In this document: piece after piece, positions 42,681 through 51,439 of the stretch
How positions within the stretch are numbered: position 1 is the stretch's first letter
Layout of the letters: each line of letters opens with the position of its first letter
Source: Chloroflexota bacterium
GTDB lineage: Bacteria > Chloroflexota > Chloroflexia > Chloroflexales > Herpetosiphonaceae
DNA: 64,000 nucleotides
NCBI GenBank assembly: GCA_020161265.1
Contig: JAIUOC010000002.1
Location: 186,001-250,000, forward strand
Direction: 5' to 3'
Notes under the pieces: model-generated
What the model saw: the letters and a program-made list of their open reading frames with translations, nothing else
Databases searched by the model: none
Told to the model about the DNA's origin: nothing
Made by a program: the position numbers and the translations under genes

Positions 42681-44740
42681 TAGGGATTTGGCGTTGGTAC
42701 TACAATCTCGCCACCTGGCGTTGGCTCTGGTTGTGGCTCAGGCGTTGGCTCAGGCTGTTGCGGCGGCTGTGGTTCTGGCGTTGGCGTTGCTGGATTAGCA
42801 CATGGATCGGTTGGTTTACAACCCTTTGGTGGCAACGGAGTTGCCGGATTATGCACATAAATATCAGGCCATGGCTTGAAATGGGTATTGAATGGCTCGC
42901 GCAAAATCACTTGGCCATTTTGGCGGATAATGCGATAAACGATGATATCCATGCCATCGCGGGCGGTGTCGGTTTGATGAAAGACCCCAACTGGCTCTTT
43001 AGGATCAGCTATAAAGGTTGGCTCGGTTGGCTTGGGATACTCTTTGGTCACATAAGGGCCATCGAGGATCACTTCGCGCTGGGGAGCCGTACCATACAAG
43101 GCATAGGTTACAGTTGCCGTCGAATCATCAACATAGGTATTGAGCAACAGCCACTTGCCCGTATCGTTGACAAAGCGGAAATCCAAGGCTCCGGTGAAAA
43201 TCGCTGCATCCATGCCATAGGGTTCATAGACTTCGTACCACGAAATGCGGAACGAGTGGGTATGACGCTCAGTGATCGGCAAGCCAGCGTGGAACGCCGC
43301 TCGAAACAGCGTGGTTGAATCTTGGCAAATCCCGCCGCCCCATTCTTCTTGGGTGCGATTGCCAACAATTGCATAGCCCTTAACAAAGCCATTGGATTCG
43401 TCGATTGAGCCAACCGCATTGTTGAACGAAAACTCCTCGCCTGGCTTGATCAAAATCCCATCAAGCAAGCGTGAGCCAGCTTTGATATTGGTCACACGAT
43501 AGGATGCTGAACCTTTGTAGGAGCTTTTGCCAACCCCAACTGCTTCAACAATTCCCAGGCTATGAATATTTTCAGCGGTAACATCGGGCTGCACTTCGCG
43601 AATAACCAATTCGATCGTGCGGGTTTCGCCAATCGTGGCTTGCTCGATAATGCGGCGGGCCGAGGCTTCTTCATCGAGACGCAAACCGGTGCGGCCTTCG
43701 CGCACAATCGTGAGTGCCCCACCATCCCAGGCCACGCGCGGGTTGACTGAGCCACGCCCAATTTCATCGGCAAAGGTTGCAACCCGTTGACGAATCATTT
43801 GATCGTTCAACGAAGCCACCATTTTCGTTTTGCCATTGGCATCAGTGTGGGTGTCAAGTCGAATCAAAGCACGCAGATCATCGGTGCTGAGTTCCCATTG
43901 CAAATCGCCAGCAATCAAGGTTAATGGCGATTGCAACACTGCATCGATGGTTTGTTTAGCCTCAAACACCCCATCATCAAGCACGGTTGGCATCACCATT
44001 TCGGTGCGTAAGACAACTTGAGCAGGTGAGAGTGTTTGCAATTGGGTCAAAATATCTTGGGCAGTTTCATCGATCAGAATCAGCCGACCTTCACGAGCCG
44101 GCGTCATTGTGGCAGTGTTGCCAGCAACGATCAAATTAGCATTGACTGGCGCGGTGATCAAATCGTTGGTTGAAGTCATCAGATACTCACTCAGTTGCGC
44201 TTGATCAACGGTTACTGCCAACGGAATATCATAACCATTTTGCCAAATGCCCGAAACCGCCTGCAAGGTATTGATGATGTTGCCACCCCGCCCAAGGCTG
44301 TAAGCTTCATCAACCGATTGCTCAATTGAAAGGCTGATACCTGCTTGATCGGCGGTTGGCTCCCAAGTTTGGCCATTGAAACTTAGGCCAACTGGGCGCT
44401 TGAGCAAATCGGCATATTGTTCGGTGAGCAAAGCCTTGGCTTCTTCAGGGGTTTTCTGGCTCATATCGATGCCCTGAATCGCCACATTTGGGTAAATTCG
44501 ACCTTCAAAAGTCCGATTGAGATACCACAAACCGATGCCAAACAACAAGCCAACCAAGCCGAGCGTAATGCCAGCGCCCCACATAAAAGTACGTAGGCGA
44601 CTGCGTTTACGCTTTGGCGGCGCAGCGGATCGAACGGGGAGATCGTCGGCCAAGGGAGCAGTTGCATCAAACTGTTGCACATCGCCATTTTGGCGACGAC
44701 GCTCGATTGGGCCATATTTCTGATAAAATTCATCTGCCAT
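42680..44740 (-). CDS. VanW-family membrane protein with peptidoglycan-binding-like domains
   Basis: 686 residues starting at the ATG after TAGGAG. A cytoplasmic basic N-terminus is followed by one membrane segment (GAGITLGLVGLLFGIGLWYL, 53-72). Two PG_binding_4-like domains follow (about 90-400; VGLSFNGQTWEPTADQAGIS, LTLIAGDLQWELSTDDLRAL), then the VanW domain (about 415-540; IKPGEEFSFNNAVG, EEWGGGICQDSTTLFRAAF, GLPITERHTHSFRISWY). A G5-like segment and a Pro/Glu/Gln-rich tail end it. The family is common in walls of Gram-positive bacteria and Chloroflexi, with no proven reaction. The coupled carboxypeptidase suggests a wall-modifying unit. Confidence 0.9.
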   Translation of the reverse strand: MADEFYQKYGPIERRRQNGDVQQFDATAPLADDLPVRSAAPPKRKRSRLRTFMWGAGITLGLVGLLFGIGLWYLNRTFEGRIYPNVAIQGIDMSQKTPEEAKALLTEQYADLLKRPVGLSFNGQTWEPTADQAGISLSIEQSVDEAYSLGRGGNIINTLQAVSGIWQNGYDIPLAVTVDQAQLSEYLMTSTNDLITAPVNANLIVAGNTATMTPAREGRLILIDETAQDILTQLQTLSPAQVVLRTEMVMPTVLDDGVFEAKQTIDAVLQSPLTLIAGDLQWELSTDDLRALIRLDTHTDANGKTKMVASLNDQMIRQRVATFADEIGRGSVNPRVAWDGGALTIVREGRTGLRLDEEASARRIIEQATIGETRTIELVIREVQPDVTAENIHSLGIVEAVGVGKSSYKGSASYRVTNIKAGSRLLDGILIKPGEEFSFNNAVGSIDESNGFVKGYAIVGNRTQEEWGGGICQDSTTLFRAAFHAGLPITERHTHSFRISWYEVYEPYGMDAAIFTGALDFRFVNDTGKWLLLNTYVDDSTATVTYALYGTAPQREVILDGPYVTKEYPKPTEPTFIADPKEPVGVFHQTDTARDGMDIIVYRIIRQNGQVILREPFNTHFKPWPDIYVHNPATPLPPKGCKPTDPCANPATPTPEPQPPQQPEPTPEPQPEPTPGGEIVVPTPNP

Positions 44741-44819
44741 GCCAAGCGCTCCTAGCGACCAAACACCAAATATCTTCTCAGGCTAACAAACATAGCGTCG
44801 ATATGCAATGATAGATTGC

Positions 44820-44921
44820 TTATACGCCAATAAAAATGCTAGCGACTAACGAAAGCACCAAAAGTACCACCAAAACAATCGAAACAATTCGATAGATTTG
44901 TTTAAGCTGCTGATTATTCAC
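44820..44921 (-). CDS. 33-residue single-pass membrane microprotein
   Basis: GTG at 44921 follows AGGAG by eight bases. The product starts MNNQQLKQIYRIVSIVLVV and continues with LLVLSLVASIFIGV to a TAA at 44820. A short polar N-terminus and a 24-residue hydrophobic helix make a clear single-pass membrane peptide. No family is recognised. It lies in a gap of about 245 bp between the VanW and PAP2 genes, all on the minus strand. Good ribosome-binding site, clean hydrophobic character and position support it being real; conservation would settle it. Confidence 0.6.
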   Translation of the reverse strand: MNNQQLKQIYRIVSIVLVVLLVLSLVASIFIGV

Positions 44922-44985
44922 CGTGGACTCTCCTACTTAAACAATGTGGCTATTATACCATTGCTCTGAGGTTATGTCGTTCAGA

Positions 44986-45594
44986 TTAAAGCTGATGTAC
45001 GGGTGATAAATCAGCGAAGAGTTTGCCAGCAACCAAACGAGCAAGCCCAATGCCACCAAGTACATCCCAAAGATGGTGTTGTTTGGTGGTGAGGGTGCTG
45101 ATGATGATCGCCATCGCCCAAGCACTGACCAGCCAGCGCCATGGTGAGCGCACCCGCCAATGGGCCTCGGCCAAAACCACTGCATAGGCAGTATGCAAAC
45201 TTGGCAAAGCATTATAGGGTGGGTCAACCCGCCAAAGCCAATTCAGCAGCCGACTCTTGGTTGATTGAGGGCGTGGAACGGTAGTTCGAACACTACAAAA
45301 TACAATCGAACCAAGGCTATTCAGCAGGGTGATTGCCTGAAACACCCGGCGGGCTTGCCTGGGTTTTGGCCAAAAATAGGCAGCATTCAAGCCCAAAAAG
45401 GGGTATAACGAAAGATAAGGCAACACACTAGTGGGCATGAGTGGAATTGCCCGATCAAGCGCGGTGGCAGGCACGACATAGGCAGGCTGATCGGGGACAT
45501 GGCTTGCAGCAAAGTAACCAACAAATGAGCACAATGCGAGCGCAAAATCGGCGCTTGGCTGCGATGAAGTTGATTGTTGCTGCAAGCCCAGCAT
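44986..45594 (-). CDS. PAP2-superfamily membrane phosphatase
   Basis: 202 residues with about five membrane segments. The active-site motifs are LPSLHTAYAVVLAEA near 130 (C2 motif with the proton-donor His) and TTKQHHLWDVLGGIGLA near 170 (C3 motif with nucleophile His and Asp). The C1 region is reduced to FCSVRTTVPRPQ, with the Arg of the R-T-x-x-P form seen in sphingomyelin-synthase/inositolphosphotransferase-like members. It should act on a lipid phosphate outside the membrane. The start lies 2 bp after the tdk stop, so the two are cotranscribed. Confidence 0.85.
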   Translation of the reverse strand: MLGLQQQSTSSQPSADFALALCSFVGYFAASHVPDQPAYVVPATALDRAIPLMPTSVLPYLSLYPFLGLNAAYFWPKPRQARRVFQAITLLNSLGSIVFCSVRTTVPRPQSTKSRLLNWLWRVDPPYNALPSLHTAYAVVLAEAHWRVRSPWRWLVSAWAMAIIISTLTTKQHHLWDVLGGIGLARLVAGKLFADLSPVHQL

Positions 45595-45596
45595 CG

Positions 45597-46205
45597 TTAG
45601 CTATTGACTGCGGTTTCTTTGGCATGATTGCCGTTGCGATAGGTGCGTGGCACTTCATGGCAGCGGCGGCAACGAGCTTCGTAGGCTTCTTGCGCTCCAA
45701 CCAAAATAATTGGGTCATCATAAGAGGCTGGCATACCGTTGATCAAGCGTTGGGTGCGCGAAGCAGCCTGACCGCAAATCACACAAATCGCTTGTAGTTT
45801 GGTCACCTCTTCGGCTTTGGCCAGCAAGATTGGCAATGGGCCAAATGGCTCACCACGAAAATCTTGATCGAGGCCAGCGACAATCACGCGCACGCCACGA
45901 TGCGCCAACAAATCGCATAAATCGATCACAGCTGGGTCAAAAAACTGCACTTCATCAATTGCCACAACGGTTGTTTCAAGCGCAATTGCGGCGGCAATAT
46001 CGGCAGCAGTTTGCACTGGCGTTGCCAACACGCGAACGCCATTATGTGAAGCTACTTCTTCATCAGAATAGCGGGTATCGATCGCTGGCTTAAACACCTG
46101 AATTTTTTGCCGGGCAATTTGGGCACGCTTGACGCGGCGAATCAATTCCTCGGTTTTGCCGCTAAACATACTGCCGCAAACAACTTCAATCCCACCACGT
46201 TGCAT
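45597..46205 (-). CDS. tdk: Thymidine kinase (type II, zinc-binding)
   Basis: 202 residues. P-loop [14 protein letters not shown] near 11, [27 protein letters not shown] near 88 with catalytic Glu, and the lasso region [19 protein letters not shown]. The zinc ribbon has Cys pairs in ICVICGQA and ARCRRCHEV. Length and order match TK1-type enzymes that phosphorylate thymidine for salvage. A terminator at about 46253-46292 separates it from the upstream ribosomal operon. The start has AAGGAG about 6 nt upstream. Confidence 0.96.
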   Translation of the reverse strand: MQRGGIEVVCGSMFSGKTEELIRRVKRAQIARQKIQVFKPAIDTRYSDEEVASHNGVRVLATPVQTAADIAAAIALETTVVAIDEVQFFDPAVIDLCDLLAHRGVRVIVAGLDQDFRGEPFGPLPILLAKAEEVTKLQAICVICGQAASRTQRLINGMPASYDDPIILVGAQEAYEARCRRCHEVPRTYRNGNHAKETAVNS

Positions 46206-46248
46206 GACAACTCCTTATAGCATTTTAGAGGAACGAGGGTCGCGAGGC

Positions 46249-46292
46249 AACAAAAGAGCCACGCGACACCACAAGGAATCGCGTGGCTCTTT
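46249..46292 (-). terminator. Terminator of the rplU-rpmA-rpmE operon
   Basis: A 14-bp perfect stem AAAGAGCCACGCGA/TCGCGTGGCTCTTT (46253-46266, 46279-46292) is followed on the minus strand by TTTTGTTG. It lies 26 bp after the rpmE stop. Confidence 0.9.
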
Positions 46293-46317
46293 CGAATATC
46301 AGAACAACGATGAAACC

Positions 46318-46635
46318 TTATTCTTCGGTTGAAGCTGATTCTTCGCCGTAGACTTCATCGTAGAGGCTGCGCTTTTTGGGGGCTTGTTGAGCGCGAGCTT
46401 CGCGGCGGCGTTGGGCATCTGATTGCTTTTCTTGGCTTGATTGCAAGCGCTTCATAAAGCGATCAACTTGGCCAGCGGTATCCAGAATGCGTTGTTCGCC
46501 GGTGTAGAAGGGGTGGTTGCCTGACCAAACGTCCAAGCGCAATTCAGGCTTGGTTGAGCCAGTAATCAAGACTTCTTCGCCGTTCACCACAATTTTGGCA
46601 TTTGGATAATATTTTGGGTGAATGTTCTTCTTCAT
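46318..46635 (-). CDS. rpmE: Ribosomal protein L31
   Basis: 105 residues. The L31 core is MKKNIHPKYYPNAKIVVNGE, then KPELRLDVWSGNHPFYTGEQ and DTAGQVDRFMKRL. The zinc-binding cysteines of the C+ form are absent, so this is the zinc-independent type. About 35 extra C-terminal residues (charged, Gln/Arg/Glu-rich) extend beyond the usual 70. It is the third gene after rplU and rpmA. Confidence 0.94.
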   Translation of the reverse strand: MKKNIHPKYYPNAKIVVNGEEVLITGSTKPELRLDVWSGNHPFYTGEQRILDTAGQVDRFMKRLQSSQEKQSDAQRRREARAQQAPKKRSLYDEVYGEESASTEE

Positions 46636-46661
46636 GATAACTCCTCGATGGTGATGCTGGT

Positions 46662-46928
46662 TTAGGCTTCAGCTTCAGCAGGTACAACGCTCACCATTTT
46701 TTGGGTGCGGCTGTAATCTTCGAATTTGACATGACCATCAATCATCGAGTAGATGGTGTAATCGCGGCCAAGGCCAACATTTGCGCCTGGGCGCACTTTG
46801 GTGCCACATTGGCGAACGATGATTGAACCAGGCTGCACCAACTCACCACCAAAGCGTTTGATTCCACGCATTTGCGGCTTGCTGTCGCGCCCGTTTCGCG
46901 AGCTACCTACACCTTTTTTATGTGCCAT
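46662..46928 (-). CDS. rpmA: Ribosomal protein L27
   Basis: 88 residues with [20 protein letters not shown], then [20 protein letters not shown] and [21 protein letters not shown]27 sits at the peptidyl-transferase centre, where its N-terminal tail touches tRNA. No Firmicutes-type cleaved extension is present. It follows rplU by about 40 bp, the universal order. Confidence 0.97.
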
Positions 46929-46969
46929 TTGCAGGCTCCTTTCAGACGCGGGCCAACCGCGCGGTCATA

Positions 46970-47287
46970 TTACTTGCTGGGAACTACGATATCGTTGATG
47001 GTGATTTCAGTGTATTTTTGGCGATGGCCGGTGCGGCGGCGATAGCGTGCCTTTGCTTTGTAGCGGAACACGATAATCTTTTCGCCCTTCACAACTTCGC
47101 CAACGGTTGCTTTCACAACTGCGCCACTGATCAATGGGGAGCCGACAAGGGTGTCGCTGCCACCAACCATCAAGACTTCATTAAATTCGATAGTGCTTCC
47201 ATCTTCAGCGTCGGTCAAGGCAATTTGCAATGTTTGGCCTGGCTCAACGCGATACTGTTGGCCACGGTCTCGAATAATGGCGTACAC
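46970..47287 (-). CDS. rplU: Ribosomal protein L21
   Basis: 105 residues starting with GTG at 47287, eight bases after AAGGAG, which gives [20 protein letters not shown], close to the usual 103-residue length. [20 protein letters not shown] and [20 protein letters not shown] are typical L21 rRNA-contact segments. It is the first gene of the operon and has a structured leader with an attenuator-like hairpin, suggesting control of the three ribosomal genes. Confidence 0.96.
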   Translation of the reverse strand: MYAIIRDRGQQYRVEPGQTLQIALTDAEDGSTIEFNEVLMVGGSDTLVGSPLISGAVVKATVGEVVKGEKIIVFRYKAKARYRRRTGHRQKYTEITINDIVVPSK

Positions 47288-47298
47288 GATGCCGCTCC

Positions 47299-47355
47299 TT
47301 CTGGCGGTTTGGTCCGCCGCCGATAAAAAAGAGAGGGGCATCTGCCCGCCCTCTT
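47299..47355 (-). promoter_or_regulatory. Attenuator-like leader of rplU
   Basis: On the minus strand AAGAGGGCGGGCA and TGCCCCTCTC form a hairpin (47331-47355, with a small bulge), followed directly by UUUUUU (47330-47325). A second hairpin GGCGG-accaaa-CCGCC (about 47303-47318) lies just before the ribosome-binding site. Both sit between the promoter and the rplU start. The layout fits ribosomal-protein leader autoregulation. Confidence 0.6.
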
Positions 47356-47386
47356 ATAACATTTTTTCTTTACAACACGGCATCGG

Positions 47387-47415
47387 ATTATAGCAGAGAG
47401 CCTTGATGCTGTCAA
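47387..47415 (-). promoter_or_regulatory. Perfect consensus sigma-70 promoter of rplU operon
   Basis: TTGACA (47415-47410) and TATAAT (47392-47387) are 17 bp apart on the minus strand. The expected start is near 47380, giving a 93-nt leader. Confidence 0.9.
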
Positions 47416-47714
47416 CCACGCCGATTTGAATTTTTAGCCCTCATCCATGGCTCAAATAATCGCTCAATTGTCGCCATTTTAGCAATGTTTATAGCTACCA
47501 GCATGCTTGATTTCGCATGATTAACTTACTCTGCTTACCCCTAAATCCCCCTTTGGAGCTAGCTCAATCGTCATTTTTAGACCCCACAAATATAACTAGC
47601 CTTTGACCCTGTTTTAATAAATTATTAAGTATGGTATTCTATAGTACCAAACTAGGAACAAAGAATAACGAAACGCCACATCAGATCAGCAATTCCATTC
47701 TGAAAGGAAGTTAC
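47416..47714. other. AT-rich intergenic region
   Basis: No gene is supported in these 299 bp. A GGTATTCTATAGTACC near-palindrome at 47632-47647 may be an operator for the nuclease gene. No clear promoter boxes are assigned. Confidence 0.4.
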
Positions 47715-49127
47715 ATGAAGGATCGTCGGCTGATTACCCTGCTCGCGTTGTTCGTCCTTGGGTTTGTTGGGGCTAGCTTGGTGCAACCAACGCATGCCAA
47801 AACCGTCAGTAGCGATAATTTGGTCTTGGGCAATCCCAGCGGGGCTGTCGCCAGCAGCAGCTATCCTACCAATTATTTAATTCAACGCAACCAATACGCG
47901 CTCTCGTATCACCGCGATAATGGGATTGCCAATTGGGTCAGTTGGCACCTCGATAGCGGCGATATTGGCAGCGTTTCGCGCAGCGATTTCCAAACCGACA
48001 CCAGCTTACCTAGTGGTTGGTATCGCGTTGCCACCAGCGATTACAGCGGCAGCGGCTACGATCGCGGCCATATGACTCCCTCAGGCGATCGCACCGCCAC
48101 CACCGCCGATAACCAAGCCACCTTCTACATGACCAACATTATTCCCCAAGCACCCGATAACAACCAAGGCCCATGGGTTGACCTCGAAACCTATGCTCGC
48201 GAGTTGGTCAGCGCTGGCAATGAGTTGTATATCATCAGTGGCGGGGCTGGCTCACGGGGCACAATCGCCAGCGGCAAGGTGCGAATTCCAAATTCAACTT
48301 GGAAAATCATCGTGGTGCTGAGCCAAGGTAGCAACGACCTGAGCCGCGTCAGCAACAGCACCCGCGTCATCGCAATTAATATGCCGAATGTGCAAGGTAT
48401 TCGCGATAACGATTGGCGCGATTATCTGACCACGGTCGATGCCCTCGAAAGCCTGACTGGCTATAACTTCCTTTCAAATGTCTCAACCAGCATCCAAGGC
48501 GTAATCGAAGCCCGCATTGATGGCTCAACCACGCCAATTCCCACAGCTGTGCCAACCTCGGTAACCAACCCAACCGCTACTCCAGTGCGCACGGCTACCC
48601 CAACTCCAAGCACTGGCTGTACATCGAGCCGCTTGTTCTTCTCAGAATATGTTGAAGGCAGCAGCAACAACAAAGCTTTGGAGCTTTACAATAATACTGG
48701 AGCCAGCGTCAGCCTCAGTGGCTACAGCATTCAGTTGTATGCCAACGGCTCGACCAGCGTCAGCAGTAGCGTAAATTTGAGTGGTTCGGTCGCCAATGGC
48801 GCAACCTATGTGATTGCCAATGCCTCGGCCTCAAGTAGTGTGCAAAATCTCGCTAACATCACCAGCAGCGTGGCCAACTTTAATGGCAATGATGCACTTG
48901 TGCTGACCTACAATGGCACGGTGGTTGATAGCTTTGGCCAAGTTGGCAACGATCCAGGCAGCAGCGGTTGGGGTGGCACGACCACCGATCGCACGCTGCG
49001 CCGCAAAGCCACGATCAGCGCAGGCGATACCAATCGCAGCGATACATTCACACCAAGCAGCACATGGGATAGCTATAGCCTTGATACATTCAGTGGCTTG
49101 GGCAACCACAGTGTCAGTTGCCCATAA
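47715..49127 (+). CDS. Secreted DNA/RNA non-specific endonuclease with lamin-tail domain
   Basis: 470 residues from the ATG at 47715 after AAAGGAAG. The signal peptide ends near THAKT. Residues 40-275 are the NUC1/NucA beta-beta-alpha-metal nuclease: YDRGHMTPSGDRTATTADNQ with catalytic His, then TFYMTNIIPQAPDNNQGPW with the metal-binding Asn. A Pro/Thr linker (about 280-300) leads to a lamin-tail (LTD) domain (305-470; FFSEYVEGSSNNKALELYNN, VDSFGQVGNDPGSSGWGG). It degrades extracellular nucleic acid. LTD domains often accompany secreted nucleases and may tether the enzyme to DNA or surfaces. A strong terminator follows. Confidence 0.93.
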   Translation: MKDRRLITLLALFVLGFVGASLVQPTHAKTVSSDNLVLGNPSGAVASSSYPTNYLIQRNQYALSYHRDNGIANWVSWHLDSGDIGSVSRSDFQTDTSLPSGWYRVATSDYSGSGYDRGHMTPSGDRTATTADNQATFYMTNIIPQAPDNNQGPWVDLETYARELVSAGNELYIISGGAGSRGTIASGKVRIPNSTWKIIVVLSQGSNDLSRVSNSTRVIAINMPNVQGIRDNDWRDYLTTVDALESLTGYNFLSNVSTSIQGVIEARIDGSTTPIPTAVPTSVTNPTATPVRTATPTPSTGCTSSRLFFSEYVEGSSNNKALELYNNTGASVSLSGYSIQLYANGSTSVSSSVNLSGSVANGATYVIANASASSSVQNLANITSSVANFNGNDALVLTYNGTVVDSFGQVGNDPGSSGWGGTTTDRTLRRKATISAGDTNRSDTFTPSSTWDSYSLDTFSGLGNHSVSCP

Positions 49128-49157
49128 GCTATAAATCGTGCTGAATTGAATATCTGC

Positions 49158-49198
49158 AATGGGCTGCTAGAGGAAGATCTAGCAGCCCATTCATTCTT
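49158..49198 (+). terminator. Terminator of the nuclease gene
   Basis: A 14-bp perfect stem AATGGGCTGCTAGA/TCTAGCAGCCCATT (49158-49171, 49178-49191) with loop ggaaga is followed by CATTCTT. Confidence 0.8.
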
Positions 49199-49301
49199 AA
49201 GGACGAGGGCGGTTCGCTCTCGAATACCTGTTTAACGATCGGTCAGCCATGGTATGCTTAGGCAGTGGGTAGGCTCCTAGCCTACAGGAGGAAACGATTG
49301 C

Positions 49302-50204
49302 ATGGCAATGTTAAATATTGTTGATGTTAAAAAATCTTTTGCCGGAACTGAAGCAGTTCGTGGAGTAAGTTTTAACGTCGAACCTGGCGAATTGTTTGGG
49401 GTACTTGGCCCCAATGGTGCGGGTAAAACCACCACTATCCGCATGATTTTGGATATTTTGCGCCCCGACAGTGGCTCGATTGAGGTGCTGGGCGGTGCAA
49501 TGGATGAAGCCAAAAAGAACCGTATCGGCTACCTGCCCGAAGAACGCGGTCTGTATCGCAACCTTAAAGTTTTAGATTGTATGGTCTATTTGGCCACACT
49601 CAAAGGCCTTGAGCGCAATGAGGCTCGCAAACGTGCCAGCGCCTATCTCGAACGAGTCGAGCTTGGTCATGTTGCCCAAAAAAAGGTCAGCGAGCTAAGT
49701 AAAGGTATGCAGCAAAAAGTGCAATTTGGCACAACTATTTTGCACGAACCCGATATTGTAATTATCGACGAACCATTTGAAGCGCTTGACCCCGTGAACA
49801 CGCGCATGGTCAAAGATCTGCTCTTTGATATTCGGCGTGAAGGTCGGGCAGTGCTGATGTGTACCCACCAAATGCACTTAATCGAAGAAATGTGCGACCG
49901 AATTGTGATGTTCAATCGTGGCGAGATTGTTTTGAATGGGACATTACGTGATGTGCGTCGCCGTTTTGCCCCCAATGCAGTGTGGGTCGAAGGTCATGGC
50001 TCATTCGATAATTTGCCAGGCATTGAGAGCGTCCAAGCTGAAAACGGCCAAGTGCAGCTCAATTTGCAAGCTGGTACCAGCCCTCAAAGTGTTTTCCAAG
50101 CCTTGGCCAGCCGCAGCGACACCACCGTTGATCGCTTTGAAGTGGCGATTCCCTCACTCGACGATATTTTTGTGCGAGTGGTTAATGGGGAGCGTGGCCA
50201 ATGA
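49302..50204 (+). CDS. ABC transporter ATPase, NatA-type
   Basis: 300 residues starting at the ATG ten bases after AGGAGG. Walker A is GPNGAGKTTTIRMIL near 38, the signature LSKGMQQKVQFG near 133, and Walker B IVIIDEPFEALDPVNTRM, with switch His in MCTHQMH. A C-terminal DUF4162-like domain (225-300; VWVEGHGSFDNLPGI) is typical of NatA and drug or sodium exporters. It powers export with the two permease genes that follow, overlapping the first by 4 bp (ATGA). A GTAGGCT/AGCCTAC hairpin lies directly before the ribosome-binding site. Confidence 0.94.
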   Translation: MAMLNIVDVKKSFAGTEAVRGVSFNVEPGELFGVLGPNGAGKTTTIRMILDILRPDSGSIEVLGGAMDEAKKNRIGYLPEERGLYRNLKVLDCMVYLATLKGLERNEARKRASAYLERVELGHVAQKKVSELSKGMQQKVQFGTTILHEPDIVIIDEPFEALDPVNTRMVKDLLFDIRREGRAVLMCTHQMHLIEEMCDRIVMFNRGEIVLNGTLRDVRRRFAPNAVWVEGHGSFDNLPGIESVQAENGQVQLNLQAGTSPQSVFQALASRSDTTVDRFEVAIPSLDDIFVRVVNGERGQ

Positions 50205-51439
50205 ACAAGGCAAAATGGTGGACGATCGCTGCTCATGAATACGCTGTCCATGCCAAACGCAAAGGCTTTTTGATCGCCACTTTTGGCACACCACTGTTGC
50301 TAGCAGCAATCTTTGCGGCGATTTTTGCTTTTATCGTCTTTGGCGATCAGAGCAATAGCTTGGGGGTAGTTGATCAAGCTGGCATCACCAACCAACTACC
50401 AGCTACAGTCACAATCACCGATACATTGCGCAAAGATGTAGCAATCATTCGGTTTGATGATGAAAATTTAGCCAAAACTGCGCTCAGCAATCAAGAAATT
50501 GATGGCTATTTGGTTGTTCCCAGCGATTATTTGCAAACTGGCGCATTGCGTGGAGTTGCCGATGAGGGCAATTTGAGCAGCGATGCCCAAGGCCGCTTCA
50601 AAGATTACCTACAAAAAGCCTTGATCAGCCATCAAGCACCACTGGATGGCAAACGGGTATTGGAACCAATCGATCAGGTTTATAACCGCAAGCCTAATAG
50701 CGATGTTGAAATCAGCGAAGGCCAAGGTATTTTGCTGTTTTTCACGCCCTACATCTTTGGCATCTTCTTCTTCATCACCGTCTTTAGCTCAAGCGCTTAT
50801 CTGATGACCGCCTTGGTCGAGGAAAAAGAATCGCGGGTAATGGAGATTTTAGCCACCTCAATGCGCCCATTCGAGCTGATGATGGGCAAAATTGTCGGGC
50901 TAGGCTTGGTTGGCTTAACTCAAATTAGCATCTGGGTTGGCACTGCCCTGCTCGGCTTTACGATTGCCCGCGCCAATATCGAAGGCATGGCCAATTTAAC
51001 TTTACCAACCAATGTGTTGCTGATTGGCGTGGTGATGTTCATCCCAGCCTATTTGATGGTTGCAGGTGCACTCGGCGCAATCGGGGCTGGCGTTTCGGCA
51101 GTTCAAGAAGGCCAACAATTCTCAGGGATTATCTCGCTGCTGATGATTTCGCCAGTCTGGTTTATCACCTTGATTATTGAAAGCCCCAATGGCCCATTAG
51201 CGCTGTTCCTGAGCCTATTCCCCTTCACCTCGCCAATTGTGATGATGCAACGGGTGGCTTTAGTTAGCGTTCCAGCCTGGCAAATTGGCCTCTCGGTCTT
51301 GTTGCTGATTGGCATGGCGATCTTTATGATTTGGCTTTCAGCGCGGATCGTGCGGGTTGGTATGTTGCGCTATGGCAAACGACTTTCGTGGGCCGATGTA
51401 CGGCGTGCCTTGAGCTTGGGAGGTCAGCATGGCGAATAA
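50201..51439 (+). CDS. ABC-2 permease, NatB-type (first copy)
   Basis: 412 residues. An N-terminal membrane segment (FGTPLLLAAIFAAIFAFIVF) is followed by an extracytoplasmic domain of about 130 residues and five more membrane segments in the C-terminal half (YIFGIFFFITVFSSSAYLMT, IVGLGLVGLTQISIWVGTAL). VEEKESRVMEILATSMRPFE is the coupling-helix motif of the ABC2_membrane_3 family. It probably pairs with the second permease as a heterodimer. Substrate unknown; sodium, peptide or drug export is typical. It overlaps the next gene by 11 bp. Confidence 0.9.
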   Translation: MNKAKWWTIAAHEYAVHAKRKGFLIATFGTPLLLAAIFAAIFAFIVFGDQSNSLGVVDQAGITNQLPATVTITDTLRKDVAIIRFDDENLAKTALSNQEIDGYLVVPSDYLQTGALRGVADEGNLSSDAQGRFKDYLQKALISHQAPLDGKRVLEPIDQVYNRKPNSDVEISEGQGILLFFTPYIFGIFFFITVFSSSAYLMTALVEEKESRVMEILATSMRPFELMMGKIVGLGLVGLTQISIWVGTALLGFTIARANIEGMANLTLPTNVLLIGVVMFIPAYLMVAGALGAIGAGVSAVQEGQQFSGIISLLMISPVWFITLIIESPNGPLALFLSLFPFTSPIVMMQRVALVSVPAWQIGLSVLLLIGMAIFMIWLSARIVRVGMLRYGKRLSWADVRRALSLGGQHGE

